Positions 35,204 through 43,716 of a stretch of DNA of 64,000 bases are shown here, piece by piece. Origin of the DNA: Parvibaculum lavamentivorans DS-1 (lineage in GTDB: Bacteria > Pseudomonadota > Alphaproteobacteria > Parvibaculales > Parvibaculaceae). The DNA lies in contig NC_009719.1 of assembly GCF_000017565.1 (NCBI RefSeq), positions 1,736,001 through 1,800,000 of the forward strand, read 5' to 3'. The notes below the pieces were generated by a model, which saw nothing but the letters and a program-made list of their open reading frames with translations, had not been told where the DNA came from and searched no databases. Every line of letters starts with the position of its first letter. Position 1 is the stretch's first letter. The position numbers were made by a program, and so were the translations under genes.

Positions 35204-35848
35204 ATGAAAGCCCTCATCCTCATTGGCAGCCCAAGGCGAGACGGCAATTCGGCCGCGCTGGCGCAGGCCGTCAAAAAGGGACTGATCGAAGCCGGCCACG
35301 AGACGAGGTTCATTTTCGCGGACGATGCCGTCGCGGGTTTCCTGAGGGACTGCCGTCAGTGCCGGAGAGCGGACGGGGAATGCGGTATCGAGGATGGTTT
35401 CCGCGCGACCTTCCTCGAAGATTTTCTGCCTGCTGACGGTTTTATCGTCGCGACGCCTGTCTATTGGTACGGCATGTCCGCACAACTCAAGGCTTTCTTC
35501 GATCGCATGTTCTGCTACGTCGCGGCGTCCCATCCGCAATCTTCCCTGGTTGTCGAGCAGATGACGGGAAAGCGGATCGGGCTTTTGCTGAGCTCCGAGG
35601 AAACATTCCCGACGGTTGCGGCAGGCATCGTTCATCAGCTCCAGGAATACAGCCGCTACACGAGGTCGACCTTCGCCGGAACCGTTCACGGCTACGGCAA
35701 TGCGCGCGGCGACCTCGGGCGGGATCCGCATCGGCCGCTGGCAAGCGCCGAACAATTCGGACGGGATTTTTTCACACGACACGCCACCGACTACCAGATC
35801 GATACGCCTCGGCCCGGGCGTGTCTGGGGTGAGTGCACAACAGCGTAA
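35204..35848 (+). CDS. NAD(P)H-dependent FMN reductase / flavodoxin-like protein
   Basis: A 214-residue flavodoxin-fold oxidoreductase. The phosphate loop is GSPRRDGNSAA and the flavin-ring region is TPVYWYGMSAQLKAFFDR, both as in the iron-sulfur flavoprotein/WrbA-like group. A CRQC pair (residues 48-51) and a further Cys (C57) may form a redox or metal site. It is the first gene of a four-gene operon with a ligase, an amidohydrolase and a TetR regulator, so it may reduce a substrate or supply reduced flavin. Confidence 0.85.
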   Translation: MKALILIGSPRRDGNSAALAQAVKKGLIEAGHETRFIFADDAVAGFLRDCRQCRRADGECGIEDGFRATFLEDFLPADGFIVATPVYWYGMSAQLKAFFDRMFCYVAASHPQSSLVVEQMTGKRIGLLLSSEETFPTVAAGIVHQLQEYSRYTRSTFAGTVHGYGNARGDLGRDPHRPLASAEQFGRDFFTRHATDYQIDTPRPGRVWGECTTA

Positions 35849-35870
35849 GCGGCCGATAAAGGGATTGACG

Positions 35871-37247
35871 ATGACCGACCAGCAACAAGCGACGGACCTG
35901 CAAGAGCGTCTCGCCCGTGAGGGCGTCGAGTACTGCTTTGCCACCTATGTCGACGTTCACGGCATTTCGAAAACGAAATGCGTTCCCATCAGCCACTTGG
36001 CCGACATGGTGCGTGGGTCGGAGCTTTTTACCGTTGGCGCGCTTGAAGGCATGGGACTTGTCGGGCCGCATTTCGATGAATGCGCTGCCGTTCCGGATCT
36101 TGCGACGGCAACGATCCTGCCATGGGACAAAAAGTATTGCTGGTTTGCGTCCGACCTCTACTTCCACGGCGAGCCCTATGAGAATTGCAGCCGCATCATT
36201 CTCAAGAAGGCCCTCGCCAAAGCGGCGACGAGGAACCTGAAGTTCAATCTCGGCATCGAGCCTGAATTCTATGTCTACCGGCGAACGGCCGAGGGCCTCG
36301 CGCCCCTTCAGCACGAGGCTTTTCACGGGCCCACGCCTGCCTACGATCTCCACCAGATATCTCTCGCGGGACCGTTTCTCGAACAGTTGACGCGCTATGT
36401 CGAAGATTTGGGTTGGGGCCTCTATTCCTTCGATCAGGAAGGCGGACACGGCCAGTTCGAAATCGATTTCGGCTATGCCGACGCGCTGACAACGGCCGAT
36501 CGGCTTACCTTCTTCCGCTTCATGGTGAAGAGCCTCGCCCGCGCGCACGGCGCCGTCGCGAGTTTCATGCCGAAGCCTTTCAGCAACGATTTCAGGTCCG
36601 GCGCGCATCACAACATATCGCTGATGGATACGCAGACGGGCGAGCATCTGTTCGATGCCAAAGCACGCCAGGCCGGTGAGATCGCACGCGGCTACGGGCT
36701 CGACGCGACGGATGAAGCGCTTCATTTCGCCGGCGGACTGCTCGAACACGCCGAGGCGCTGTGCGCGATAACGTGCCCGACGCACAATTCCTACAAGGGC
36801 CTGATCGCGCGCGGCGACATGCCGGATATGTCATGGGCACCGGTGCTCCAGGCATATGGCAGAAACAACCGCTCGGCGATGCTGCGGCTGCCGATGAACC
36901 GGCCCTGCATCGAAAACCGTGCCCCGGACATGAGCGCCAATTTCTATCTTTCTTCCGCCTTCAGCCTTCACGCAGGGCTTGATGGCTTCGACAGGAAGAT
37001 CGATCCCGGCCAACCGCTTAACGACAATCTCTATCTGGAAACATCGCTCAGGGCCGGCCGCAATGTCCGTCGGTTGCCCCGTACTTTGCTGGAAGCAACG
37101 GAAGCGCTGGAGGCGAGTGCCTTTGCGCGGGAAGTGCTCGGCGACGCCTTCGTCGAGATATTCGCCGCGCAGAAGAAGAAGGAATGGGAGGCACAGTTCT
37201 ATGCGGTCTCGCCTGCCGAACGGGATCAATACCTGACTTTTGTTTGA
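35871..37247 (+). CDS. Type III glutamate-ammonia ligase-like enzyme (GlnT family)
   Basis: Glutamine-synthetase-fold ATP-dependent ligase of 458 residues. The metal and ATP sites show in IEPEFYVYR, GGHGQFEIDFGYADAL, SFMPKPFSND and SGAHHNISLMD. It belongs to the TIGR03105-like GlnT class, whose members include gamma-glutamylmethylamide synthetases, rather than classical GlnA. It would join an amine to glutamate or another acid. The start ATG 35871 is 22 nt after the reductase stop. Pairing with a creatininase-family hydrolase suggests amine or amide metabolism, not general nitrogen assimilation. Confidence 0.88.
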   Translation: MTDQQQATDLQERLAREGVEYCFATYVDVHGISKTKCVPISHLADMVRGSELFTVGALEGMGLVGPHFDECAAVPDLATATILPWDKKYCWFASDLYFHGEPYENCSRIILKKALAKAATRNLKFNLGIEPEFYVYRRTAEGLAPLQHEAFHGPTPAYDLHQISLAGPFLEQLTRYVEDLGWGLYSFDQEGGHGQFEIDFGYADALTTADRLTFFRFMVKSLARAHGAVASFMPKPFSNDFRSGAHHNISLMDTQTGEHLFDAKARQAGEIARGYGLDATDEALHFAGGLLEHAEALCAITCPTHNSYKGLIARGDMPDMSWAPVLQAYGRNNRSAMLRLPMNRPCIENRAPDMSANFYLSSAFSLHAGLDGFDRKIDPGQPLNDNLYLETSLRAGRNVRRLPRTLLEATEALEASAFAREVLGDAFVEIFAAQKKKEWEAQFYAVSPAERDQYLTFV

Positions 37248-37272
37248 AAGATTGAAAGAGGAGGCACGACGA

Positions 37273-38031
37273 ATGACTTCCTGGGCTCAACTGACCGGTC
37301 CCCAACTCGGCGATCTGGTCAAAACCAAAGGACGTTCGCTGGCGGTCCTGCCGATCGGCGCTACCGAACAGCACGGGCCTCATCTTGCAACCGGCACCGA
37401 CACGCTTCTCGCAGACACAATCTGCCGCGAAGCGTGCCGGCGGCGCGGCCTGCCGATGTTGCCGGCGCTTCCCTATGGTTGTTCCTATGGCCACACGAAT
37501 GCATGGCCGGGCACACTGTCCCTCTCGCCGGAGACACTGACGCGGGTGATTTGTGAGCTTGCGCGCTGGGCCATCGACAATTCCGGCATCGACCGGCTTC
37601 TTTTCATCTCGGGCCATGCGACCAACGGGCCTTCCATCGAGAGCGCCATTCTGCAGCTTCGCTATGAATACCCTCATGCGCGGTTTGCTGCGCGGGGGCT
37701 TTGGGAGATTTCCGATGAAGCTCTCAGGCTCTACACCTCCGACGCCGCCGACATTCACGCCAATGTGGCGGAGACCTCGATGGTGATGGCTATCGATCCG
37801 CAGAGCGTCCAAATGGAGAGGGCGGAGGATGTCGAAGATGTCACGGCGGGATTGATATGGCGCTATGCCATGCCGGCGGTGACGCCGAACGGAGTCGTTG
37901 GCCGGCCATCGGGCTCGTCCGCTGCGGCAGGGCGGGAAATGCTGGACCGACTCATCCAGGACCTCGAAACTATGCTGAAGCAAGCCGAGGAGGAGGCGTG
38001 GCCGGCCATTCCCCGTCCTGCGAGAGGATGA
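37273..38031 (+). CDS. Creatininase-family amidohydrolase
   Basis: A 252-residue metal-dependent hydrolase. Ligands fall at E32 and H34 in ATEQHGPHL, D43 in TGTDT, H115 in SGHATNGPS and E167 in DIHANVAETS. Creatininase-family enzymes open or cleave amide bonds (creatinine, FAPy intermediates, mycofactocin peptide). The usual NGHGGN loop reads SGHATNG, which may alter specificity. AAAGAGGAGG precedes the ATG. It lies third in the operon after the GlnT-like ligase. Confidence 0.87.
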   Translation: MTSWAQLTGPQLGDLVKTKGRSLAVLPIGATEQHGPHLATGTDTLLADTICREACRRRGLPMLPALPYGCSYGHTNAWPGTLSLSPETLTRVICELARWAIDNSGIDRLLFISGHATNGPSIESAILQLRYEYPHARFAARGLWEISDEALRLYTSDAADIHANVAETSMVMAIDPQSVQMERAEDVEDVTAGLIWRYAMPAVTPNGVVGRPSGSSAAAGREMLDRLIQDLETMLKQAEEEAWPAIPRPARG

Positions 38032-38064
38032 CACGCCGCGCCGTCCAACGAAAAGAAACGGTTC

Positions 38065-38712
38065 ATGAAGAAGACTGGTCGGAAATCAGAGACCGCGACA
38101 GGAGCCCCGAGCGGAAAAGCCCGTAAGGTCGGCCGGCCGCCTGTGGAAAGCCCGAACGAAGAACGCCGCGATTCGATTGCGGCGGCCGCGCTCAAACTAT
38201 TCTCGGAGTCGGGGTTCGCCGCTGTGTCGAACAAGGAACTCGGCGAAGCGGCGGGCATCAATCCGGCGCTGATTTATTATTATTTCGAGGACAAGGAGGA
38301 TCTCTTTCAATTTGTTGTGCGCAAGGCTCTGGCGGATGCTCTGTCCGCCTATGAAGAGATAAGACGCGATCGCGGCGGCATCGACAGTCTGGATGCATGG
38401 CTTTCGAGCAATCTCCTGCTGTTCGGCGAGATCACGCGCTTTCTGAAGGTGATATTGGACTATGCGCATTCAGGCCGCCGTTCGCCGAAAACGGATGAAG
38501 CGATCGCCCGCTTCTACGACACGGAAGTCCAGTTGCTTGCAAATGCACTTCGCCAGGAGGGCAATGTCGCAGTACCCGAAGCTGACGAACTCGCAAGTCT
38601 GGTGTCGGTTTTTCTCGACGGCCTGATGGTCGCCCGCGTGGTCAGGCCGGAACTCGATTCCGAGCGGCTTGTGGCGGTGATGCGCAATCTGCTTGGGCGG
38701 AAAGAAAAATAG
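38065..38712 (+). CDS. TetR-family transcriptional regulator (operon-encoded)
   Basis: 215 residues. A basic, Gly/Pro-rich leader (about 35 residues) precedes a standard TetR helix-turn-helix, with SNKELGEAAGINPALIYYYFEDKEDL as core (blocks ELGEAAGI and LIYYYF). The ligand domain is not diagnostic. It follows the creatininase gene by 33 nt on the same strand, so it probably represses its own operon at the 35137-35158 palindrome. Confidence 0.88.
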   Translation: MKKTGRKSETATGAPSGKARKVGRPPVESPNEERRDSIAAAALKLFSESGFAAVSNKELGEAAGINPALIYYYFEDKEDLFQFVVRKALADALSAYEEIRRDRGGIDSLDAWLSSNLLLFGEITRFLKVILDYAHSGRRSPKTDEAIARFYDTEVQLLANALRQEGNVAVPEADELASLVSVFLDGLMVARVVRPELDSERLVAVMRNLLGRKEK

Positions 38713-38719
38713 GCCGGCC

Positions 38720-39400
38720 TTACCTGTCGCCATCCCAGTGATCGTTCAGCAGCTTCGCGAACCATGCGCGAAAGCGTTTTATGCCGTCCTGATCGAGGCC
38801 CGCGCCTTCCGCAAGCTGCCGGCCCACAATTGCTTCCCCGAAAGCGGCGTTCGCCGTCAGCATCGCCATGAACAACGTATCTTCCTTGTCGGGCGCCGGC
38901 TTGCCTTTGCTTGCCGCATATTCCTCCCGCCGCGTCTGAAGTGCCGCGACAATCTCGCCCATGATGTTGTGAGCGTCCGAGCTTTCAGAGGCGCGGCCTG
39001 TCAGGAGCAGCCAGGAAAGAAGCCGCGCCGTACCGCGGTCGCTCAGAGCCTCGAAAACATGGCCGATGTGATCGGCGGCATCCGTGCTGACATGTCCACC
39101 TCCGAGGGCGGTGAGCATGGTGTCTTTCAACTGCGCATTGGCGCGCGCAATCAGCGCACGCACGAGGCCTTCCCGGCTTTCGAAGTGATGAAGGATCGCC
39201 GGGTGCGAAATGCCGACGTCACGAGCGATATCCTGCAGCCGCAGCCCTTCGGGACCTTGCTTGGCCAGGCGTTCTTCCGCCGCGTCGAGAATCAACCGCC
39301 GCGCCTCTTCTGCTGTCCGGCGGACCCGCTTGGGCGCTTTTTCGGCTGTTTTCCCGGACAAGGCGACTTTTGCGGCGGAATTCTTAGCAACGCTGGACAC
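38720..39400 (-). CDS. TetR-family transcriptional regulator
   Basis: 226 residues from GTG 39400, which has AGGAG six bases upstream; the frame is open to 39520, but that part overlaps the promoter and the divergent gene. The HTH core is LQDIARDVGISHPAILHHFESREGL. The lysine-rich leader (SSVAKNSAAKVALSGK) is typical of alphaproteobacterial TetR proteins. It is divergent from the COQ4-like gene, whose promoter contains a TGACA/TGTCA palindrome, the likely target. Confidence 0.86.
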   Translation of the reverse strand: MSSVAKNSAAKVALSGKTAEKAPKRVRRTAEEARRLILDAAEERLAKQGPEGLRLQDIARDVGISHPAILHHFESREGLVRALIARANAQLKDTMLTALGGGHVSTDAADHIGHVFEALSDRGTARLLSWLLLTGRASESSDAHNIMGEIVAALQTRREEYAASKGKPAPDKEDTLFMAMLTANAAFGEAIVGRQLAEGAGLDQDGIKRFRAWFAKLLNDHWDGDR

Positions 39401-39428
39401 ACATAGCTCCTTTTGAGCGACATTTATA

Positions 39429-39457
39429 TTGACAACAATGTCAGTAATGGCTATATA
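39429..39457 (+). promoter_or_regulatory. Consensus promoter with embedded operator for the COQ4-like gene
   Basis: TTGACA at 39429-39434, 17-nt spacer, TATATA at 39452-39457, 51 nt before the ATG. TGACA-ACAA-TGTCA (39430-39443) overlaps the -35, so a bound TetR would block it. Confidence 0.7.
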
Positions 39458-39507
39458 TCTCACCAAGGCTGATGGCACTAAACCATTATAGCAGCGGGAC
39501 GTGACCA

Positions 39508-40302
39508 ATGACGATTGCAAGCCCAGCAGAGTTTCAAGGCAAGCCTGCGGCGAAGCCGCGCCGGAAGCGCATCGAGCCTCTCAAGGCGCTGCGCGCTATT
39601 CGTGCTCTCATTGCGGACAAGGAAGACACTTCGCAAGTCTTCAAGATTATCGACGCACTTTCCGGCAATTCCACGGACAGGCAGTTCATTCGCTTCATGA
39701 AGACGGAAAGCGGCAAGCGCATTGTCGCCGACAAGCGGGACCTGATCGCCGCCCTCAATGATCGCGCTTATCTGTCGAGTCTCCCGGAAGGGACGCTCGG
39801 CCGCACCTATTATGCGTTCATGGCCGAAGAGAACCTGACGGCCGATGGTCTCGTTGCCGCCAGCGAGGAAGTGCGGGTGCGCGAAGAGCGTTCGGAAGCG
39901 CAACGCATTTTCGGCGAGCGGCTTCGCGACCAGCACGATCTGTGGCACGTCACCACCGGCTATGGGCGAGATGGGCTCGGCGAACTGGCGCTGCTTGCTT
40001 TCACCTATGCGCAGACACGCAATCGTGGCATCGGCTTCATCGTCCTCGTCGGTGCGCGCGTGACGGCCAAGCATGTGCCGAATGCGGGCATCTGGCGCGT
40101 GGTGCGCGAAGGATACCGGCATGGCAAACAGGCTGCATGGCTGCCGCAGACCGATTGGGAAGCGATGCTCGCGAAGCCGCTGACGGAAGTCCGTGCCCTT
40201 CTGAAAATTGAAGAACCGGCCGTCTACCGGGCGGTTGAGCCGATTACATCAGCCGCCGAACAGGTTTACCGCGAGAACGGCAAGCTCAAGAAAGCCGCCT
40301 GA
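39508..40302 (+). CDS. COQ4-family protein
   Basis: 264 residues. The family metal motif HDxxH(x11)E is intact: H143, D144, H147 and E159 in QHDLWHVTTGYGRDGLGEL. Conserved GRTYYAFM and GARVTAKH flank it. COQ4 removes C1 from the ubiquinone ring intermediate and organises the synthesis complex, whereas several bacterial paralogues have unknown roles. Control by a divergent TetR is unusual for a housekeeping ubiquinone gene and favours a specialised paralogue. Confidence 0.88.
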   Translation: MTIASPAEFQGKPAAKPRRKRIEPLKALRAIRALIADKEDTSQVFKIIDALSGNSTDRQFIRFMKTESGKRIVADKRDLIAALNDRAYLSSLPEGTLGRTYYAFMAEENLTADGLVAASEEVRVREERSEAQRIFGERLRDQHDLWHVTTGYGRDGLGELALLAFTYAQTRNRGIGFIVLVGARVTAKHVPNAGIWRVVREGYRHGKQAAWLPQTDWEAMLAKPLTEVRALLKIEEPAVYRAVEPITSAAEQVYRENGKLKKAA

Positions 40303-40395
40303 GGCTTTCCAGTCATCATCATTCCCCGGGGCTTTGGCACCGGCCGCATCCCCCGCTATGCTAAGCGCCAAGCTTGCAGGCGGGGGATTGGGCCG

Positions 40396-40755
40396 GTGCT
40401 GACTGTTTACGGATTGAAGAATTGCGATACCTGCCGCAAGGCCCTCAAATGGCTCGACGCGGAGGGGGTGCCGCATCGTTTCCATGACCTGCGCGCGGAC
40501 GGCATAAAAGCCTCGGACATCAAGCGATTTGCTGCCGCCGCCGGATGGGACGTGCTTCTCAACAAGTCGAGCACCACATGGCGCAGCTTGCCGAAGAGCG
40601 AGAGCGAAAATGTCGGCGAAGCGAAAGCCCTGGCGCTCATGGCCGCGCATCCGGCGCTCATCAAGCGGCCGGTATTCGAATTGGAGAATGGTGCCGTGGT
40701 CGTCGGCTTTCGCGAGGAGCAAAAGACGGCACTCAAGGCGGCAGGTCGCAAATGA
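40396..40755 (+). CDS. ArsC/Spx-family protein (YffB-like)
   Basis: 119 residues from a GTG start. The thioredoxin-like N-terminus VYGLKNCDTCRKALKWL has a CxxC, and KSSTTWRSLP and LIKRPVFELENG match the YffB branch of the arsenate reductase family. These proteins probably reduce glutathione-linked substrates and are not proven arsenate reductases. Its stop overlaps the next ATG (ATGA). Confidence 0.88.
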   Translation: MLTVYGLKNCDTCRKALKWLDAEGVPHRFHDLRADGIKASDIKRFAAAAGWDVLLNKSSTTWRSLPKSESENVGEAKALALMAAHPALIKRPVFELENGAVVVGFREEQKTALKAAGRK

Positions 40756-41348
40756 GACTGCGGCGGCGGCTGTCGGCCGACCCCTCTCTTGCACTGCCGA
40801 TAGAGACATCGCGGCTGCTGCTGAGGGACTTTGTTTCGCGCGACCTTGAAGCGGTCCACGCCTATTCCTCCGCAAAGGAGGTAACGCGCTACCTGATCTG
40901 GGGACCGAATACGCTTCTCCAAAGCAAGCAGACAATCCGCGCCTTTCTGGACGATCAGAAGGAACGGCCTCGGATCAACTTCGATCTGGCGATTGTCCGG
41001 AAGGGCACCACGCGGCGGGGCGATGAACCGAAGCTCATCGGTGGCGTCGGCCTGAAGCTTGTCGACTGGGATAATCGTACGGCCGATATCGGCTATGTTC
41101 TTCATCCGGATTACTGGGGGCAGGGCTATGCGCTGGAGGCGGCACAGGGGTTGGCTGCGGCGGGCTTCAGGGATCTTGGCCTGCAGCGGATTGTCGCCAC
41201 GTGCGATCAGCGCAACAAGGCATCTGCTCGGGTAATGGAAAGGCTCGGCATGCGCCGTGAAGGGTCATTTCGCCGGAGCAAATATATTCAAGGCGGCTGG
41301 CGGGATGAATTTCTCTACGCCCTTCTTGCCGAGGAGTTTTACGTCTGA
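40752..41348 (+). CDS. GNAT-family N-acetyltransferase (RimJ/RimL-like)
   Basis: 198 residues. ETSRLLLRDF, LHPDYWGQGYALEA (acetyl-CoA pyrophosphate loop, in place of RxxGxG/A), ATCDQRNKASARVMERLGMRREG and YALLAEEF are the RimJ/RimL pattern. It could acetylate a protein N-terminus, an aminoglycoside or a small amine. It is translationally coupled to the ArsC-like gene. The last 10 nt overlap the convergent tusA-like gene. Confidence 0.88.
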   Translation: MRLRRRLSADPSLALPIETSRLLLRDFVSRDLEAVHAYSSAKEVTRYLIWGPNTLLQSKQTIRAFLDDQKERPRINFDLAIVRKGTTRRGDEPKLIGGVGLKLVDWDNRTADIGYVLHPDYWGQGYALEAAQGLAAAGFRDLGLQRIVATCDQRNKASARVMERLGMRREGSFRRSKYIQGGWRDEFLYALLAEEFYV

Positions 41349-41641
41349 AGGTTGCGGACCGGCTTTGCTGTGAGGTCATCCTCGGACGTATCGGGCCGGT
41401 CACCGCGCCGGATCAGGAACTCTACCCAGGTTCCGCGATCGCGCGTTTCGAGGAGTTCATGCCCCGCTTCCGCACAAAAATGCGGCATGTCGATCCGCGC
41501 CACCGGGTCGCTGGTGAATACGCGGAGGAGGGCGCCCGGATCGAGGCGAAGCAGGCGCTTGCGGGCCCGCAGCACCGGAAGCGGGCACCGCTGTCCGATT
41601 ACGTCGAGAATGATTTCGGTTCCTTCGTTCGCGTCGTTCAT
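41339..41641 (-). CDS. TusA-family sulfurtransferase
   Basis: A 100-residue protein with the TusA core LDVIGQRCPLPVLRARKRL, in which the cysteine of CPxP carries persulfide sulfur, and a second conserved block VFTSDPVARIDMPHFCAEAGHEL. TusA proteins relay sulfur for tRNA thiolation, molybdenum cofactor or sulfur oxidation. It is a monocistronic unit facing the GNAT gene. Confidence 0.9.
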   Translation of the reverse strand: MNDANEGTEIILDVIGQRCPLPVLRARKRLLRLDPGALLRVFTSDPVARIDMPHFCAEAGHELLETRDRGTWVEFLIRRGDRPDTSEDDLTAKPVRNLQT

Positions 41642-41847
41642 CGCTGCAGATCAGTTCGATTGCGGGCTTTCAGCCGATTGATGCGGTGCGGGATAATGGC
41701 GTGGTCGTGCCCCCCTGTCACCCGTGGAGGCTGGTAACGTCGATTTTACACTGAAAAATCCGGCTTTTCTTGACGGTCTCGCCGCGTCAAAGCATAAAAG
41801 GCGAAAGCGCTCGGAGCGTTCATTGAAACTCGGGAGGCACGGCGAAG

Positions 41848-43650
41848 ATGGGCTTGGTCAAGCGGATCGGCAACGAAATCACGTTCGCAAAAGCGGCTAT
41901 CCGCACTCTGAAAAAGCTGACGGCGATCAAGGAGAACCCGGAGGCGACGTTCTCCGACAAGATCGAAGAATTGGCGCGCTCGAAGCCAAATAACATCGCG
42001 ATCTACTTCGAAGACCGGAAGATCACTTATCGAGACCTCAACGCGCAGGCAAATCGCTATGCGCGCTGGGCGATATCGCAGGGAATTGGTCGCGGCAATG
42101 TCATCGCGTTGATGATGGAAAACCGCCCCGAGTATCTCGTGGCCTGGCTCGGCATCATCAAGGCAGGCGCAACGGCGGCCCTCATCAACACCAATCTCAC
42201 CAAGGGTCCGCTCGCCCACTGCCTGAACATTTCCAATGCCAATCACCTCATTCTCGGGGCCGAACTCGCGGAGAATTATTCCACGGCCGCAGACCAGCTT
42301 GACCGGCCGATGACAGTCTGGTCCGAAGGCGGCATGGTGCAAGGCGCGAACGACCTCAATGCGGCGCTCACCCAGCACTCGGATGACGCGCTGCCTGCCG
42401 ATACGCGCAAGAACGTTACGCTCGATGATGACGCCCTTTTTATCTACACCAGCGGCACGACAGGAAACCCGAAAGCGGCGCGTATCCCGCATATCCGTCT
42501 TCTGTCGATGATGGGCGCTTTCGCCGCCGGCACGAATGCGACCGAAAAAGACCGCATGTATGTCGTCTTGCCGCTCTATCACTCGGCCGGTGGCGTTTGT
42601 GCGGTCGGGACGACATTGACGGTGGGTGGATCGGTCATCATCCGGCAGAAGTTTTCGGCCACGAATTTCTGGGACGACGCCGTGAAGTACAAGGCGACGC
42701 TGTTTCAGTATATCGGTGAGTTGTGCCGCTATCTGCTCAATACGCCGCCGCACCCGAAAGAGCGCAAGCACAAACTGCGCATGGTGGTTGGCAATGGCCT
42801 GCGTCCGGAAATCTGGCCGGCCTTCCAGAAGCGTTTCAAGATTCCGCACATATTGGAATTTTATGGCGCGACTGAAGGCAATGTTGCCTTGATGAATTTC
42901 GATGGCACACCGGGCGCGATCGGGCGCATTCCGGGTTGGGCGAAGAAGAAATTCAATGTCGAGATCGTGAAATTCGATATCGAGAACGAAAAGCCCGTGC
43001 GCGGGCCCGATGGTTTCTGCATACGTGCGGAAGCCGGGGAAGCGGGCGAAGCATTGGGTCGCATTTCAGATGACCCAGATCAGCCGACCGGCCGCTTCGA
43101 CGGTTACGCAAAAAAAGAAGAGACGGAGAAGAAAATCCTTCGCGATGTCTTCGAGAAGGGCGATGCTTGGTTCCGTTCCGGCGATCTTCTGCGTCAGGAC
43201 AAGCGAGGCTATTTCTACTTTGTCGACCGTATTGGCGACACCTTCCGCTGGAAGGGTGAGAATGTCGCTACATCCGAAGTGGCCGAGGCGATTTCCGTTT
43301 TTCCAGGCGTCAAAGAGGCGAACGTCTACGGCGTTCATGTGCCGGGAGCGGATGGCAGGGCCGGCATGGCTTCCATCGTCGCGGAGAACGGCTCTCTCGA
43401 TCTGCACCGGTTCCGCGAGCAAATGCTGAAGGAGCTTCCCGACTATGCCGTACCGGTCTTCCTGCGGCTGCAGCCGGAAATGGAAGTTACAGGGACGTTC
43501 AAGCACCGCAAGGTTGAGCTGGTAAAGGAGGGATTTGATCCCTCCGTGATCAACGAACCGATCTATTTCAATTGCCCGGCGCAAAAGAAGTACGTGCTGG
43601 TCGATCAGCATCTATACGGCGAAATCTGTGCGGGCAATTTCAGGCTTTAG
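41848..43650 (+). CDS. Very-long-chain acyl-CoA synthetase (FATP-type)
   Basis: 600-residue AMP-forming ligase. The ATP loop is FIYTSGTTGNPKAARIPH, with FYGATEGNV, the acyl-adenylate motif GDAWFRSGDLLRQD, and DRIGDTFRWKGENVAT. The wording of these motifs (GNPKAA, FRWKGENVAT) is that of FATP/very-long-chain synthetases rather than FadD. The N-terminal 45 residues may associate with the membrane. A bidirectional terminator follows. Role: activation of long or unusual fatty acids. Confidence 0.92.
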   Translation: MGLVKRIGNEITFAKAAIRTLKKLTAIKENPEATFSDKIEELARSKPNNIAIYFEDRKITYRDLNAQANRYARWAISQGIGRGNVIALMMENRPEYLVAWLGIIKAGATAALINTNLTKGPLAHCLNISNANHLILGAELAENYSTAADQLDRPMTVWSEGGMVQGANDLNAALTQHSDDALPADTRKNVTLDDDALFIYTSGTTGNPKAARIPHIRLLSMMGAFAAGTNATEKDRMYVVLPLYHSAGGVCAVGTTLTVGGSVIIRQKFSATNFWDDAVKYKATLFQYIGELCRYLLNTPPHPKERKHKLRMVVGNGLRPEIWPAFQKRFKIPHILEFYGATEGNVALMNFDGTPGAIGRIPGWAKKKFNVEIVKFDIENEKPVRGPDGFCIRAEAGEAGEALGRISDDPDQPTGRFDGYAKKEETEKKILRDVFEKGDAWFRSGDLLRQDKRGYFYFVDRIGDTFRWKGENVATSEVAEAISVFPGVKEANVYGVHVPGADGRAGMASIVAENGSLDLHRFREQMLKELPDYAVPVFLRLQPEMEVTGTFKHRKVELVKEGFDPSVINEPIYFNCPAQKKYVLVDQHLYGEICAGNFRL

Positions 43651-43667
43651 AGGAAGGGCCTGTCAAA

Positions 43668-43697
43668 AAAAGGGCGGCTCGCGGGAGCCGCCCTTTT
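43668..43697. terminator. Bidirectional rho-independent terminator
   Basis: AAAAGGGCGGCTC-GCGG-GAGCCGCCCTTTT, perfect 13-bp arms with a 4-nt loop, between the convergent acyl-CoA ligase and LLM oxidoreductase genes, with A and T tracts on both sides. Confidence 0.9.
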
Positions 43698-43716
43698 CGT
43701 TTCGATCATCGCGCTT

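Noticed and set aside
34867-35313. 148-codon minus-strand frame between tRNA-Leu and the FMN reductase gene
   Set aside because: It overlaps the tRNA terminator, the phased repeats and the start of a certain gene, and its sequence looks non-coding.
40396-40755. Bona fide arsenate reductase
   Set aside because: The motifs match the YffB/Spx-like branch and there are no arsenic resistance genes nearby, so only the family name is given.
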